NCBI GenBank assembly: GCA_011634665.1 | Contig: WAEK01000011.1 | Location: 885,001 to 949,000 of the forward strand | DNA from: Mortierella sp. BCC40632 | Lineage: Eukaryota > Mortierellomycota > Mortierellomycetes > Mortierellales > Mortierellaceae | Direction of reading: 5' to 3' | Length of the DNA stretch: 64,000 nucleotides | Shown here: positions 11,705 to 22,935 of the stretch, piece by piece | How positions within the stretch are numbered: the first letter of the stretch is position 1 | Layout of the letters: every line of letters begins with the position of its first letter | Translations under genes and position numbers: made by a program | The notes under the pieces: generated by a model | The model's database searches: none | The model's input: the letters and a program-made list of their open reading frames with translations, nothing else | Told to the model about the DNA's origin: nothing

Positions 11705-14700
11705 AAATTAGAAATAGAAGACCTCTCTGTGGAATGGGTCTCAACAGAAACATTATTGTATTCGTGGTTTCTAACCCGGCATCCCTCCCTTGCTCCCCCA
11801 AAAAAATAGGTGCCTCTGTTTCAGAACTGCTCCTCTGAAGTCATCCACATACTCTCCCTTAATGTCGAGCCTCGTACTTACAACATTGGTCAAACCATTA
11901 CCAGAAAAGGCGAGATTGGTCGTGAAATGTTCTTTATTGCCTCTGGTGTCGTCGAGGTCTTGTCAGACGATAGCCTGCGTGTTTTGGCCCGTTTCCACGA
12001 TGGCCAGTTTTTTGGTGAGATTGCTGTTCTTCTGGACGTGCCTCGGATTGCGAACGTCAAGGCCGTGTCCGAGGTCGAAGTCTTTGTCCTGACCAAGGAA
12101 AAGCTTGAGGCAGTCTTCAAAGCTGTTCCGGGTGCAGCAGAGACAATCACCACTACGGGACATCGGCTTTACCAGAATTGGCTCATGCAGAACAGTGTTC
12201 AAGCGCAGGAGCAGGAGCAACAACAACAACAACAACAATTGGACATGGACCAGGGCCCATTCCAGGACAGAGCGTCAACACTTGGCTCTCAAGTGTTACC
12301 AGATGCTGAAAAGAGTCACAAACAGGATCATGAGACCATCATCCCAACAGGGGGTGACTTTGGTCAAGCACAAAAACAACACGCTCGAACATTGTCCCAG
12401 GGTTCCATTCATCCCATCGAAGCCTGCCATCCTTCAGGTAAACACACATGCTCTCTCTCTCTCTCCCTCTCTCTCACACACACTAAATGAGACCACCAGC
12501 CGATCAACCTTTTCTCCTTTCACTTTATCTGACCTGGTCCATGCTCTATTTCTTTTTTTTATTTATGATGCAATAGCCATAAGCGTCCTACCATTGACAT
12601 CAACAATCGAGATCCCAATGGGTCACCGACCTAGTGCTGCTCAGTTTGTGGGACCAATGCAAGGCGAAGAGTTTGTATCGACGCCTCATCCCCAACTCAT
12701 TTCCGGTCAGTCTTACTTTGATCAGGGTGCAGATTCTCAGCCGACAACTGACTGTACAGAAGAACCGCCTATGAGCCGCAACAAGACCATCCGTGGTCTT
12801 CAGGAGAGTACCCCCAAACGGAGACGAGCCAGTGTAGCCGTTTGGAGCCAGCAAGACCTGATGAAACTAGCAGAGACAGCTCAAGCAAAGACACATCTCG
12901 ACACGACACATACTCCCATGATTTCGACCTCGCTCTCAGCTCTTTCACAGTCCCCAACTGGACTTTTTGCCTCTGAGTGGAAGAAAGATGACCAAGAAGA
13001 GGAGTCAGAGTTGATGATGGAGGAACCAACAAAACGCACCGACTTGAGTCACAAAAGTTCAGCTGATTCACTTCATCGGAAGGCTGTCCTGGCTGCCGCT
13101 GTCCCAGCCAAGAAACTGGTTGGACCGGCTACTTTCCAAGATTTGGAAGAGTCAATTGTGGTCCGGATACTAAGCCATTTGCCAGTGGCCAATTTGTTGA
13201 AAGCACGAAGAGTTTGCAAGACCTGGAACCGACTTATCCAGGAGCATGACGGGATCTTGAATGTGTTGGATCTCTCTATGCACAAGAAAATTGTGACGGA
13301 TATGGTTCTGATGGAACTCTGTCGGACGGTACTCGGTCATAACCCTCGACGAACCACGATTGTCTCACTCCGGGATTGTTTCCTGATCACTGACCCAGGA
13401 TTGACAGAATTGGTACGAAACCTACCCAACGTCCAGGATTTGGACCTACATAGTTGTTGGAACGTGACCGATAACGGATTCCGGGCCCTGGGATTGTATT
13501 GTTCACAGTTGCGGTCGATTGATTTCTCCAACTGTCGAAAGATGGGCGATGCAACGATTTTCGCCCTCTACCCGGAGCAGAAACCCATGGAGGTGGAAAT
13601 GGAACATCAGCACCAGCTACAGCACCAGCATCAACTGAATGGGTCGACCCATGCGAATACTGTTCTAGGTCAGCAGGCTGATCTCGAGAACCGGATTGGG
13701 ACGACAGGGATTGAAGGTGCAGACACCTCCATGGACGACACGCAGGCGCTGTTGACCCACTCTCCATCCATTGGTACACCCGATAGCGCTATTGGACATC
13801 ATGTTGAGGAAATAATAGCAGAGGAAGAGGACGAAGATGAAGACGATGACGAGGATGAGGACGAAGACGAGGATGATGAGGAAAAAGAAGACTCTCTTCA
13901 AAACGGCTCGAAATCCTCCACTAAGGTCCCTCTACCTGTGCCAGTTGTGCCAAGGGGCTGTCCATTGCTTTCACGACTAAACTTGTCGTACTGCAAGAAC
14001 TTGACTGACAAGAGCTTTGTCCATTTGAGTATTCATGGATCGAAACAACTCGAGTCTTTGAATTTGCAGAGGTGCACCACCATCACCACAGAGGCATTCA
14101 TCTCGCTTGATCTGGATCATCGGTTGGCGTCTCAGGCTTGTTTGAATGAAGTCGATGGAGTCCAGGACCAGGTCACTATTGTGGAAGACGGACGTGAAGA
14201 GTTCCAGACATCCATGACTGCCAAAGTGGAGCCCTGTTTCCCTCGACTTCGGGAACTTTTCCTTTCCGACTGCACATTCTTGACGGATGCAGCGATTGTA
14301 GCCCTAGCACCCAATATGCCCGCACTTGAGGAAGTTTCGCTTTCGTTCTGCTGTGCACTGACAGATATTGCGGTTGAGGCTGTGTGTGAGCACTGCCCGC
14401 GACTGAAACGAATGGATCTCTCATTCTGTGGGTCAGCGGTATCGGATGCTAGTCTGTACCAGATTGCGCAATGGGATGGGATGATTGAAGAAGTAGACGA
14501 AGGTGAAGAACGTCGGGGGATTCTTCGGCGCGGATCATCACTTGAGGAGTTGGAGATCCGAGGATGTGTACGAGTCACCGAGTCTGGTGTGCGCGAAATC
14601 TTGAATGGATGCACTAAATTGAGGCGTCTCAATATTAGTAGTTGTACAGGAGTAGGATCACGAATGGTGGACCAAGATGAGCCCTTGCTGAGCGGCGAAG

Positions 14701-14900
14701 CAGTTAGTGGAGAGTCATCCCAACAAGAGCAAAGTCAACAAGGTCAGGAGGCGAGTGGGGCAAGTGGTTCGTTGGCGGCCTTGTCGAACCCCAGCCAGCA
14801 TCAGAACGGTGGTCAGTTGGCGAAGAAGATGAGGGCCCTGAAGAAGGGCAAAGAATGGGCCTTGGCGCAGCAGCGTCCAGGTCTGGAAATCATTGTGTAA
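10448..14900 (+). CDS. Dual cyclic-nucleotide-binding / F-box / leucine-rich-repeat protein
   Basis: From the first ATG at 10586, exons 10586..11650, 11810..12437 and 12577..14900 give 1338 residues. The same frame is open, Ser/Thr/Pro-rich and protein-like back to 10448, so the true start is probably in an upstream exon I could not place. Domains, in order: a Pro/Ser-rich region; a first CAP_ED domain (about 190-305) with FFGDVGVL; a second (about 356-470) with FFGEIAVLLDVPR, keeping the Glu and Arg that bind cNMP in PKA regulatory subunits; a Gln-rich linker; an F-box (about 749-795, starting near TFQDLEESIV); and AMN1-like Cys-containing LRRs to about 1290, interrupted by an Asp/Glu run at about 974-1004. 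F-boxes dock on Skp1 in SCF ubiquitin ligases and LRRs pick the substrate. A cAMP-tuned SCF receptor is an inference. Intron 1 is flanked by T20/A25 tracts. Confidence 0.85.
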
Positions 14901-15018
14901 AGGGAAAAAAAAAAGGTACTTCTTTTGGGTCATGCTTTACCCCTTCTCTCTCCCGTCCCTGTGTGGTAAAGGAAAGTAGAAGAAGAAAAAAATATTGCGG
15001 CAAAGGCTGTGTTGCATG

Positions 15019-15057
<39 letters not shown>

Positions 15058-15584
15058 GGACATCATAGCATTTTTTTTACCTTGTTGGCATTTCTTAGGC
15101 ATTTTGGCATTCTGTAGAGACTAGGCGAAGCTCCTCTCCCTTTCCTCCCTGTCATCCTCTCCTCGGGAGGATGCTGTACATAGTCCAAACAAAAAAAAAC
15201 GAGAGAGAGAGAAAGAGAGAGAGAGAGTAAAAAACGCAGAGAATGCTTGAATAGACACACTACACTAGAACACTAGAGAAGGAGAGAGAGAAAAGAGAGT
15301 CTTCATAATCACCAGTGGCCCTGGGGTCAAAGCGATGGAGGCGGATGGATGCACGGTTCGTCAGGTCGGCGTTTTTCAAGATGGGAAATATAAAAAGGGG
15401 AAATGCAACTTTTTGTGCCTTGGCCGCAAAATCTTGCTTCTCCTCCAACTCTTCCTTTCCATTTCTTCTTCAACTATCATCTCTGCTTTTTTTTTTTTTT
15501 TTTTTTCCCACATACTTTTCTTTTCTTTTCTATCTCTCACTCTCACATATATACATACATACACTCAAAGTCTTTATCAACACA
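14901..15584. other. Intergenic spacer with poly(A) tract
   Basis: The spacer separates the cNMP/F-box gene from the BTB-like gene, both on the plus strand. It contains a 37-base A run at about 15019-15055, a GA-rich stretch near 15200-15230 and a CT/T-rich leader just before the next start codon. I see no gene. Confidence 0.6.
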
Positions 15585-17192
15585 ATGTCCGGCAACTTTT
15601 ACAAAACAGTGCCAACTGGCCAGTCATATGTCAGTAGCGTCTTTCACTGGCACTTTGGATTCACATCCAATAGTTCACAGGCGGGACCAAGCAACATGGT
15701 GGAGATTGACGGTCACCCATACCAGTTTATGGCCTTTCGGAAGCTAAAGGTAACCGACCCTTTGCTCCGCCATCTCTCTCTCTCTCTCTTTCTCTTTTTT
15801 CTTTTTCTTTTTCTTGACCTTGGTTCTGATTGGGGATTTTATTTTCTTCTTCCTGAGTGTAGCCAGGTACCAGACCTGTGACACTGCGGTTAATGAGAGT
15901 GGAACCTCTTCCAGAGGACCAAGTCGAGGAAGTGTCTTTTGAAATCACATTGATGACCCAGCTTGCTCCTCGAATCCTGGGCACTCAAATGGTCAGTGGC
16001 ACTCTAACCGGCAAGAATCTCACTCTCAGTAAGTCTTGATCCCATCTTTTTTACCATTGGGGCCATTTCTGAAGTCGAAGAGAGAGAGAGAGGGAGAGAG
16101 AGAGAGAGAAAGCTGACCCCTCCATCGAAACAATGAATATCCTGCTTGTTTACAACAGCAAGTGAAAAAATCCCAAGCGAGTCAAGCATCACAAACTACC
16201 ACGCAATGATATCTTTCTCAAATCGGAGCATCGAAAAGCCCATCTCCCGGTTCGAGGGTCTCTTCCCAGATACACCCACCACCAATGTGGAAATCACCTC
16301 CTCCAAAGGCGTCGCCTGGACAACTGTCCACAAGGACGCTATTCTCCATGCAATTCCGCACCTATTGAAACATGTCAAGGTGAAGCAAGATGGAACTGCA
16401 CCAGCTCTGCCTCCCAAAGTTCAACCTGAGCAAACTTCCAATGAACCAGCCCCATCGACTGGAACGGGTCTTTCCGGTCTGGATATTCTCCAGTTGATTC
16501 ACAACACCAACGCTTGCAATCTCAACGATGGTAGCAATGAAGAGGCGAACCAGGATTTGACCAACAGGAGCGATGGTTCCTCTGCTTGGGAAGAGATGGA
16601 TTATGAGGAGGAAATTCGTAGTCCAACCCACTCGGATATCCTTCCACCCAATCCGATCCCATATCCGCCCAAACCAACTTCTCTTGAAAAGGAGATGTTG
16701 TCCAAGACCGGAGAATCAGGAGCAAGTTCGAGTTTAGCAGAAGAAGGAGAATCCGGAAAGAGTGTTCATAGTGCAGTTCCTGAAGTAACAAAGCGTGAGA
16801 TTTGGGTTTGTCCTGGGTCCTGGGACAGGAATGCAGTGTCGAGACTTGTGTATTGGTGTTATACAGGTCAGACCAGTGTCGTCAAGGATTTGGATCATGC
16901 CATGGTTTATCTACAATTGTGTAAGGCTTTGGATCTCAAGACACAATTCCAGGAGACACTTTATCAAGCTCAACTTTTTATTCGAGAACATCCAAAGCCA
17001 TTCCAGTTGGTGAATACAATGAATTTCAAGGCCAATAATGGAGTGGCCAAGACGCTGAAATTGGAGTTGAGCAAGACGATCAAGGCTCGATGGTCGACAG
17101 TAGTTCAGGACATGAATCTTCAGGCGGCCTTGAATGTTGCGGATCCTTCGGGTGTGTTGCTAGAGATCCTGGCCAAGGGTGTGCCAAAATAA
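15585..17192 (+). CDS. BTB/POZ-like protein with acidic insertion
   Basis: Exons 15585..15749, 15863..16028 and 16159..17192 (phases 0 and 1) give 454 residues. The N-terminal part (FHWHFGF, then VTLRLMRVEPLP and VEEVSFEITL) alternates like the beta-sandwich of a MATH domain. Residues from about 140 (FEGLFPDTPTTNVEITSSKG, then TVHKDAILHAIPHLL) resemble the first half of a BTB fold, in which a conserved His precedes the helix. After an acidic, Ser/Pro-rich insertion of roughly 125 residues comes VSRLVYWCYTG, matching the BTB segment ending in Y-x-G. The C-terminus is helical and BACK-like. MATH/BTB proteins usually serve as CUL3 adaptors, so that is the best guess. The assignment is by eye and moderate; it could be an uncharacterised fungus-specific family. 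Confidence 0.6.
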
Positions 17193-17700
17193 ATAAAAGA
17201 AAAGCTGAGTAAAATCTTTTTTTTTTTTTTTTTTTTTTCCTACCTTTTGGCGGGACTAGTGCTGATGTTCACTGATAGACAGGCTTCAAAACGGCTCGAC
17301 TGTGTGTGTTTTTAGTCTCGAGAGGTTCAGCATAGCTTGGTTGTGTCTGCCCAACCTCATTCTGTCACCATTCTTTTGATCTCTCCGACAATGGGTCGCC
17401 TTTGTTGCTTTTTTCTTTGCAAGGTAAGTTTGACAACCATCAGAATGGCAAGGAGCGTAACTAATGTCCATGAAAATCAACTCACTTTACGATACAAAAG
17501 GTTTCTTACAATGCTAACTAGAGTGCTGTCCTTTATTTATCGGGACGCCAGAGTCTGTATAACACAATGCCATGCATGTCTGTCAATCTGTCACAACGAA
17601 GAGTGGGCAAAGTCCACGGTGATCGGGTCTTTTCGGCATGGGAACGATCCAAAGTATACAGTCAAAATTATAGATCAACGAGCACTTGTTCACTGCTGAC
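17193..17700. other. Spacer after the BTB-like gene
   Basis: A T tract at 17217-17238 follows AATAAA sequences that overlap the stop codon of the BTB-like gene (about 17187-17197) and could serve its polyadenylation. The rest holds only short frames without protein character. Confidence 0.5.
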
Positions 17701-19260
17701 TTTTGCAGAAACTGGAGATGCGGTCAACAATTTTGACGCTATCAATGATTGACTTGACGAAGAGAAAAAAAAAAAAGGATCCACAGCCTCGTCGTAGAAC
17801 CAAAAGAGCAGAACAAATCGTTTGCATTACCGTCCAATGGTCATACAGAAAGCTTATGGATAACTTGCACGAGAATAACTTTTTTTTCGGGCAGTAGGTA
17901 GTGATATTTATGCCAACATCAAAGGATCTTTGGAGTCTTTTAATCTTCTCTGGCAATGTGATCGTCCTCAAAAACTTTCTTGGCATAGTCCTTGCCCGTG
18001 GACTTGGCGCTTGGGGGGCAGGGAAGCTTTTGGCCATTCCTCAAAGCTGTAGTGCTGAAAAGATATATCTCCTATTAAAAAAAAAAAAAAAAAAAAATGA
18101 TGGAGGGGACCAAGTTGTTTACCTGAATGGTCTCCTCACAATCGAAAAAGTCTACAGGCCTGATACTTGCGTTTTGGTTTTTAGATGGATACACTAGAAG
18201 CAATTTATTATTTTCTTAAAAAGTGTGTGATTCTACTATCCTATCGCTATCATTTTGGAAGGTCTTGGGTCCTTTGGTGTTTTCTTCGCTATTCTCTTGG
18301 TATTAGCATTTTTTTTTTTTTTTTTTTTGGTTGCTGTTTGTTCCCAGAGATAATTCAAATCCCTATCCATGGCTTGTAGGTCTCTCGGTCGTTAATGGTC
18401 TTGGAGATATCCTTGCACCAGAATTACTATAGTGTGCGATATCTCGATGGATAAATGTCTTGTATGCCAGGCAGTAAAGCCTGCGGATTCTACTTCGGGT
18501 GATAAAGTTGCTGCCCATGATAATGTATCCGAGTGCTCGCACCTAAGAGATCTTGGTTAATGGTGAGCCTTGAATGTCATTCCAACTATCCAATGTGTGT
18601 GTGTGTGGGGGGGGGGGAAGGGAAGGTCAAATTCACACTTACCCTTGGACAAAGAAGGACTTGAAGCTGTTTGGAGCGACGAGAATTTGGTATTCGATGA
18701 GAATTGGCCTAGACCGATATCGATGATGACCTTTCCGTCTTCGGATCGCTCATCTTTTAATCGAAGCTTCGAACATCCTGAGAAGAGTATCTACAATGTG
18801 TTGAAATTTCTCTTCCTTCGCTCTTCTCGAGTTCCACTTGTGTGAATTTTTGCATCAAGCTGTACTTTCAAGCTCTCCATGGTCTTGACATGCTTGCTGA
18901 CACTCGCTTAGTCTTTCGGAGTGGTGGAAGCTTGCTCTCCGGTGCGGTAATACTGTTGTTTGTGCCTCTTATGATTGACATATTTTTCAAGCATTCGAGC
19001 CAATGCCGGTATCTAAACATGGGTTGTGGCACACAGCTTTCTGGTAAAAGGATCCTGACCTTGGTAAATCGGCCTCTAAATATAATGAGTGGTATCATAT
19101 GTGAATAAATCGCTGTCAGTCGATATCACAATAAGATCAGGCTTGGCATCGCATGCAATTTTGACATCTGCTTCGCGAGGACATACGATATCATCCTAGC
19201 CCTTAGATCCGCAAACTCCTGTCGAAACTGGAGCGACTGGTTAAAAATGCTGAATACAGT
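17701..19260 (-). pseudogene. Decayed PIN/XPG-like (FEN1/EXO1 fold) nuclease gene
   Basis: Read on the minus strand, 19070-19190 encodes CPREADVKIACDAKP, then LIVISTDSDLFTYD. This matches the XPG-I part of PIN-like nucleases, where EAD and D-S-D supply metal-binding acids. The upstream piece (FNQSLQFRQEFADLRARM, about 19193-19250) is in another frame, and a stop follows the DSD segment, so at least one frameshift and one stop interrupt it. Further minus-strand fragments in changing frames continue to about 18650 (basic, helical). Another piece near 17950-18040 includes STGKDYAKKVF in an alternative frame. No single set of introns restores a long product. I read this as a pseudogene of a repeated PIN-like gene family. 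An intron-rich live gene cannot be fully excluded. The limits are approximate. Confidence 0.5.
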
Positions 19261-19462
19261 TCATAGTGATGGTGAAAAATATCTCATTTTCAGGGCGGAC
19301 TCTTTTCCCGTACTCGCTTTCCCAACCAGTCAATGGGTTTCTGTGCGTCTTTTCTATGATGTAGGTGTGGGCCTTTTAGCGGCCTTTGGTGGTTGAGTAG
19401 AGTCTGCCTATGATGGAGAGAAAATGTGTGTATCGACTCACTTGATAGGCGTTGGAGTAGTT

Positions 19463-19857
19463 CGTGAGTCGTCACATTTGGGGAAGTCGTATTTTTTGTC
19501 CTGGTTGAACGCATTTTTTTTTTTTGGCTGGTGGAGGCAAACATTGACTGATTACAAACGAGAGAAAAGCATTAGTTAATGGGAGGCCAACCGATTATTT
19601 GAAATGCTTTATTCTCGGCTGATGGGAGGTTCATATTAGCTCTCTTACCAGTTGATGCTTGCCCCTCATCAATCGAGCTTGCCTCCCATCAATCGATGCT
19701 TGCCTCTCATTAGTCGATGTTTGCCTCCCATCAACTAATGCTTGTTTTTTTGGCTGATGTTTGCCATCAGTTGATGTTTGCCTCCACCAGCCAAAAAAAA
19801 AAAAATGCGTTCAACCAGGGACAAAAAATACGACTTCCCCAAATGTGACGACACACG
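19463..19857. mobile_element. Fold-back element with about 80-base inverted repeats (MITE-like)
   Basis: The left arm at about 19463-19545 and the right arm at about 19774-19857 are reverse complements over roughly 80 bases with few mismatches. They share CGTGNGTCGTCACATTTG at the outer ends and a GGCTGGTGGAGGCAAACAT segment inward, with a T/A homopolymer between. The interior carries a short degenerate tandem repeat. There is no coding capacity, so it would be a non-autonomous element depending on a transposase elsewhere. No clear target-site duplication can be picked out next to the arms. It sits directly upstream of the decayed nuclease gene. Confidence 0.65.
19652..19790. repeat. Degenerate 22-24-base tandem repeat inside the fold-back element
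   Basis: Four to five imperfect copies of a unit like GATGCTTGCCTCCCATCAAT run through this stretch. Partial reverse-complement copies (TGATGGGAGG, TAATGGGAGG) lie at about 19577-19630, so the interior can also pair with itself. Confidence 0.6.
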
Positions 19858-20095
19858 CGTGAAATGTGGCTCACATAGTTGATCGAGCGATAGCCCTGCA
19901 CGTATTTTTGAATTTAGCCTTCATCATTGTCATCTGGAACGCCTTTCTCTCCATTCTTCACTTGGGCATTTCTTTTCTTCTTCTTTTGCTCACCCAACTC
20001 ACCGCGCAGGAACTTCTCAATCACCAGGGCTACAGGATTTACTAAATCGGCATCACCCCTCAAAAACACACACAGACGCACACACAACACACATC

Positions 20096-21049
20096 ATGGT
20101 CAACCTCACTCTCTATACAGTCAAGGCCGTCGTGATGCTCGACAGCGAGGGCGGTCGTGTTCTTGCAAAGTACTTTGGACCAGACTATGCTTCAGCAAAG
20201 GATCAGAAGGCGTTCGAGAAGGGACTTTATGACAAGACCAAGCGATCCCCTCATGGTAACAGCTCAGCAATCTCTTCTTGGACCCTACCACAAAAGGCTT
20301 ATTCTCATTCAGTGTCCGGGGGTGTGAATGAGTGTATGAGCGATTGCTTTGACCTCTTGAAGACTGAACTTTTTTTTTTTTTCTCGATACCTTTGAACAC
20401 TTTTAGGAGAGATCATCCTTTTCGACAACCAGGTCGTCCTCTATAGATTCCACGAAGACGTCTTTTTCTATATCGTCGGAATGCCAGAGGAGAACGAGGT
20501 CATGTTGCTGCAAATTCTGAATGCTTTCTCAGACGCAGTGTCCATGCTTCTCAGGTACCAGGATCTCAAATCGCTTTAGCCAATCGTCGGGAAACACGCG
20601 TCATGTTTACTGACAGGGCTCTTCAATACTTGATCTCTCCTTTTCCTCTTGTAGACACCAGATCTCAAAAAGAGTTATCCTGGAGAACCTCGACCTTGTT
20701 GTCCTTGCACTCGACGAAACGATAGATGAGGGGTAAGAACCGGCCTACAATCGAAGAAGGAACAAAAACAGCTGGACTGGCGGGGAGCAGGAACCATTGG
20801 GGTCAGGCTCGAATGATATATCTAAACTGGAGTACACGACTTTCTGGACTGACGATCCCTTTCTCTTCTCTTTTTCTTCTTCTTCCTACTTTGTATGACA
20901 GAATCGTGCTCGAGACGGACCCATCGGCGATCGTGGCGAGAGTCTCGAAGCCAAGAGAGAACCTTTCTGACGTGCCATTGTCCGAGCAGACACTGATCCA
21001 GGCTTATCAGACTGCCAAGGAGAAGTTTGGAACGGCGCTTTTGAAGTAG
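20096..21049 (+). CDS. Coatomer subunit zeta (COPI)
   Basis: Exons 20096..20255, 20407..20554, 20655..20732 and 20902..21049 give 177 residues, the usual zeta-COP length. The protein starts VNLTLYTVKAVVMLDSEGGR and continues with GEIILFDNQVV, FFYIVGMPEENE and ILENLDLVVLALDE. These are the conserved strands and helices of the small (sigma-like) adaptor fold. Zeta pairs with gamma-COP in the F-subcomplex of the COPI coat and supports Golgi-to-ER retrograde transport. All three introns fall inside conserved blocks and keep frame (phases 1, 2, 2). The start lies in a CA-rich leader at an ATG preceded by ACATC. The C-terminus ends in FGTALLK without a dilysine signal, as expected for a cytosolic coat subunit. 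This assignment is firm. Confidence 0.95.
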
Positions 21050-21655
21050 ACCTCTTTTTTTTTTTTCTCTTCATCTCCTATTCCTCTATTCATTTGGAGT
21101 AGAGATGGATTGGACCCCAAGGTGCCACATGTCTTTGTAGCCATATGGAATGTAGATGCAATAGTCAGGCCAAACTAGGGCCAGCGTGACCATTAAAGGA
21201 TCAATGTAGAATGGAAACTGACCTATTCGATGCGCTGTGTGATGCACTCACACAAAAGGGGTGTGGGTGAGAGAGTGAGTGAGAGGGAGGAGAAACACAG
21301 TCTGCAGGGCATCAGGATAGCAGTCGCGAAAATCGCCTTCTCCTCTCATTGTCGGCCCAGCTTTAAATTCTTCCCATCCTGCTCCTCACATTCTCTCCTC
21401 CTTCTCCCCGCAATTGTTTTTTTTTCTTCTTTTCTTTCTTCTTTGTTGGCCTGGAGAGCGACGCGACGAAACGCACACCCGTCCTCCTCTTTCTTCCACT
21501 CTCTCTCACGCTCTCTCACTCTCAGGATCGATCTACATCTCGGTTCTTGTTCTCTTGAAGCGGTCTACTCATACACGTCACGACCCACCAACAACTACCA
21601 ATCAGTCTCCAAGTCTCGTCGACTCTTCTTTTTTCTCCCCTCTTATTTCTTCAAC
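21050..21655. other. Promoter region of the V-ATPase c'' gene
   Basis: This 600-base spacer is strongly CT-rich from 21350 to 21650, as expected of a fungal core promoter and leader. A frame is open from 21230 into the gene, but its upstream part is low complexity and the conserved protein begins at 21656. No other gene is seen. Confidence 0.5.
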
Positions 21656-22935
21656 ATGGCTGCCTACGCCTCTCGCAATTATGGCGGCTCGGGACCCTCG
21701 CTGATTTCACTCTTCCCATATCTGGCCACCGCAGGTCTTGGTTTTGTGATCTTATACATGGTCTTGACCGGCTCTGGCGAGCAATTCAATGTCGGCGAGT
21801 TTCTCATGAGCATCAGTCCCCACATGTGGGCCCTCCTGGGAATCTCTCTTTGCGTCGGCCTCAGTGTTGGCGGTGCTGCCTGGTACGATTTAGAAAGAGA
21901 AGAGTCTTGCCTAGCGACTGGGTTGAATGGTCTCATGTTGTCCTGGTCTGTTTGAGTGTCTACGGTTGCTGACCATTTCCTGCATTTTTTTTACATTTTT
22001 TTTTTTTTTTTGCCATCACAGGGGTATCTTCATTACAGGCGCAAGCTTGGTAGGAGCAGGAGTGCACGCCCCAAGAATTGTCACCAAGAACTTGATTAGG
22101 CAAGTCTCCAGAGTTGCCAGGAGTTTGCTGGTGTCTCTATTTCATGGCTATTGACGACAAAGTAGAAGCACGTTTGACATGCCCATGTCCTCTTTCCCTC
22201 TTTCCCTCTCTCTTTCTCTCTTTCTCTCTTTTTCTCCCCCCTTTGTCGAAAGCAACTCTATGCCTGGTGACTAACCAGTGATCGACTTGGACCAAACCGC
22301 CTCTCTCTCTACCCCTTTTTTTGAACTGTACTAGTATTATTTTTTGCGAGGTTGTTGCCATTTACGGTCTGATCATGGCCATCGTCTTTTCTTCAAAGCT
22401 GGTCAACGTATTAGACTCAACCATCACCTCGAAGGAGATGTACTTTAAAGGTATTCGTCAACTGCTGGTCCCACCCCTACTATCCATCTCGGAGCCTTCC
22501 TTGCAGAGTACTCTTGCTCCAACAGAGAGCGTAACATTGACCTTCTCTCCTCACTCTCTACTTTGGTTATGACCTGATACTCTAGGATACGCACTATTCT
22601 GGGCCGGTCTGACGACAGGATTCTGCAACTTGATCTGCGGTGTGTCCGTCGGCATTACCGGTAGCAGTGCGGCTCTTGCGGATGCACAGGACAGCCAACT
22701 CTTTGTCAAAGTCCTGGTGATTGAAATTTTCGGAAGCATTGTCGGTCTGTTTGGACTGATCGTGGGACTGTTGGTGGTAAGTCTCTCTCACTCTCGCTCT
22801 CTAGAAGATATCTGGGCAAAGGGATTAGTTGAACAGACAAAGTCTTTTTCGATTTTTTTTTTTTTATGGTACTCAATGTTTTTATTTTCTCTTCCTTTTA
22901 TTTACGCGGTATTCTAGAGCGGAAAGGTCGCATAA
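21656..22935 (+). CDS. V-type ATPase proteolipid subunit c''
   Basis: Exons 21656..21882, 22022..22099, 22335..22450, 22586..22776 and 22918..22935 give 209 residues, typical of Vma16. The protein has an N-terminal hydrophobic segment and four proteolipid helices. It contains [34 protein letters not shown] and [19 protein letters not shown]. The Glu in FCEVVAIYG corresponds to the essential proton-carrying acid of the c'' subunit in the V0 rotor. The last exon encodes only SGKVA. Intron 2 (22100..22334) begins GCAAGT rather than GT; the frame and the conserved TKNLIS-IIFCE junction are preserved only if that GC donor is used. Role: acidification of vacuoles and endosomes. Confidence 0.95.
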
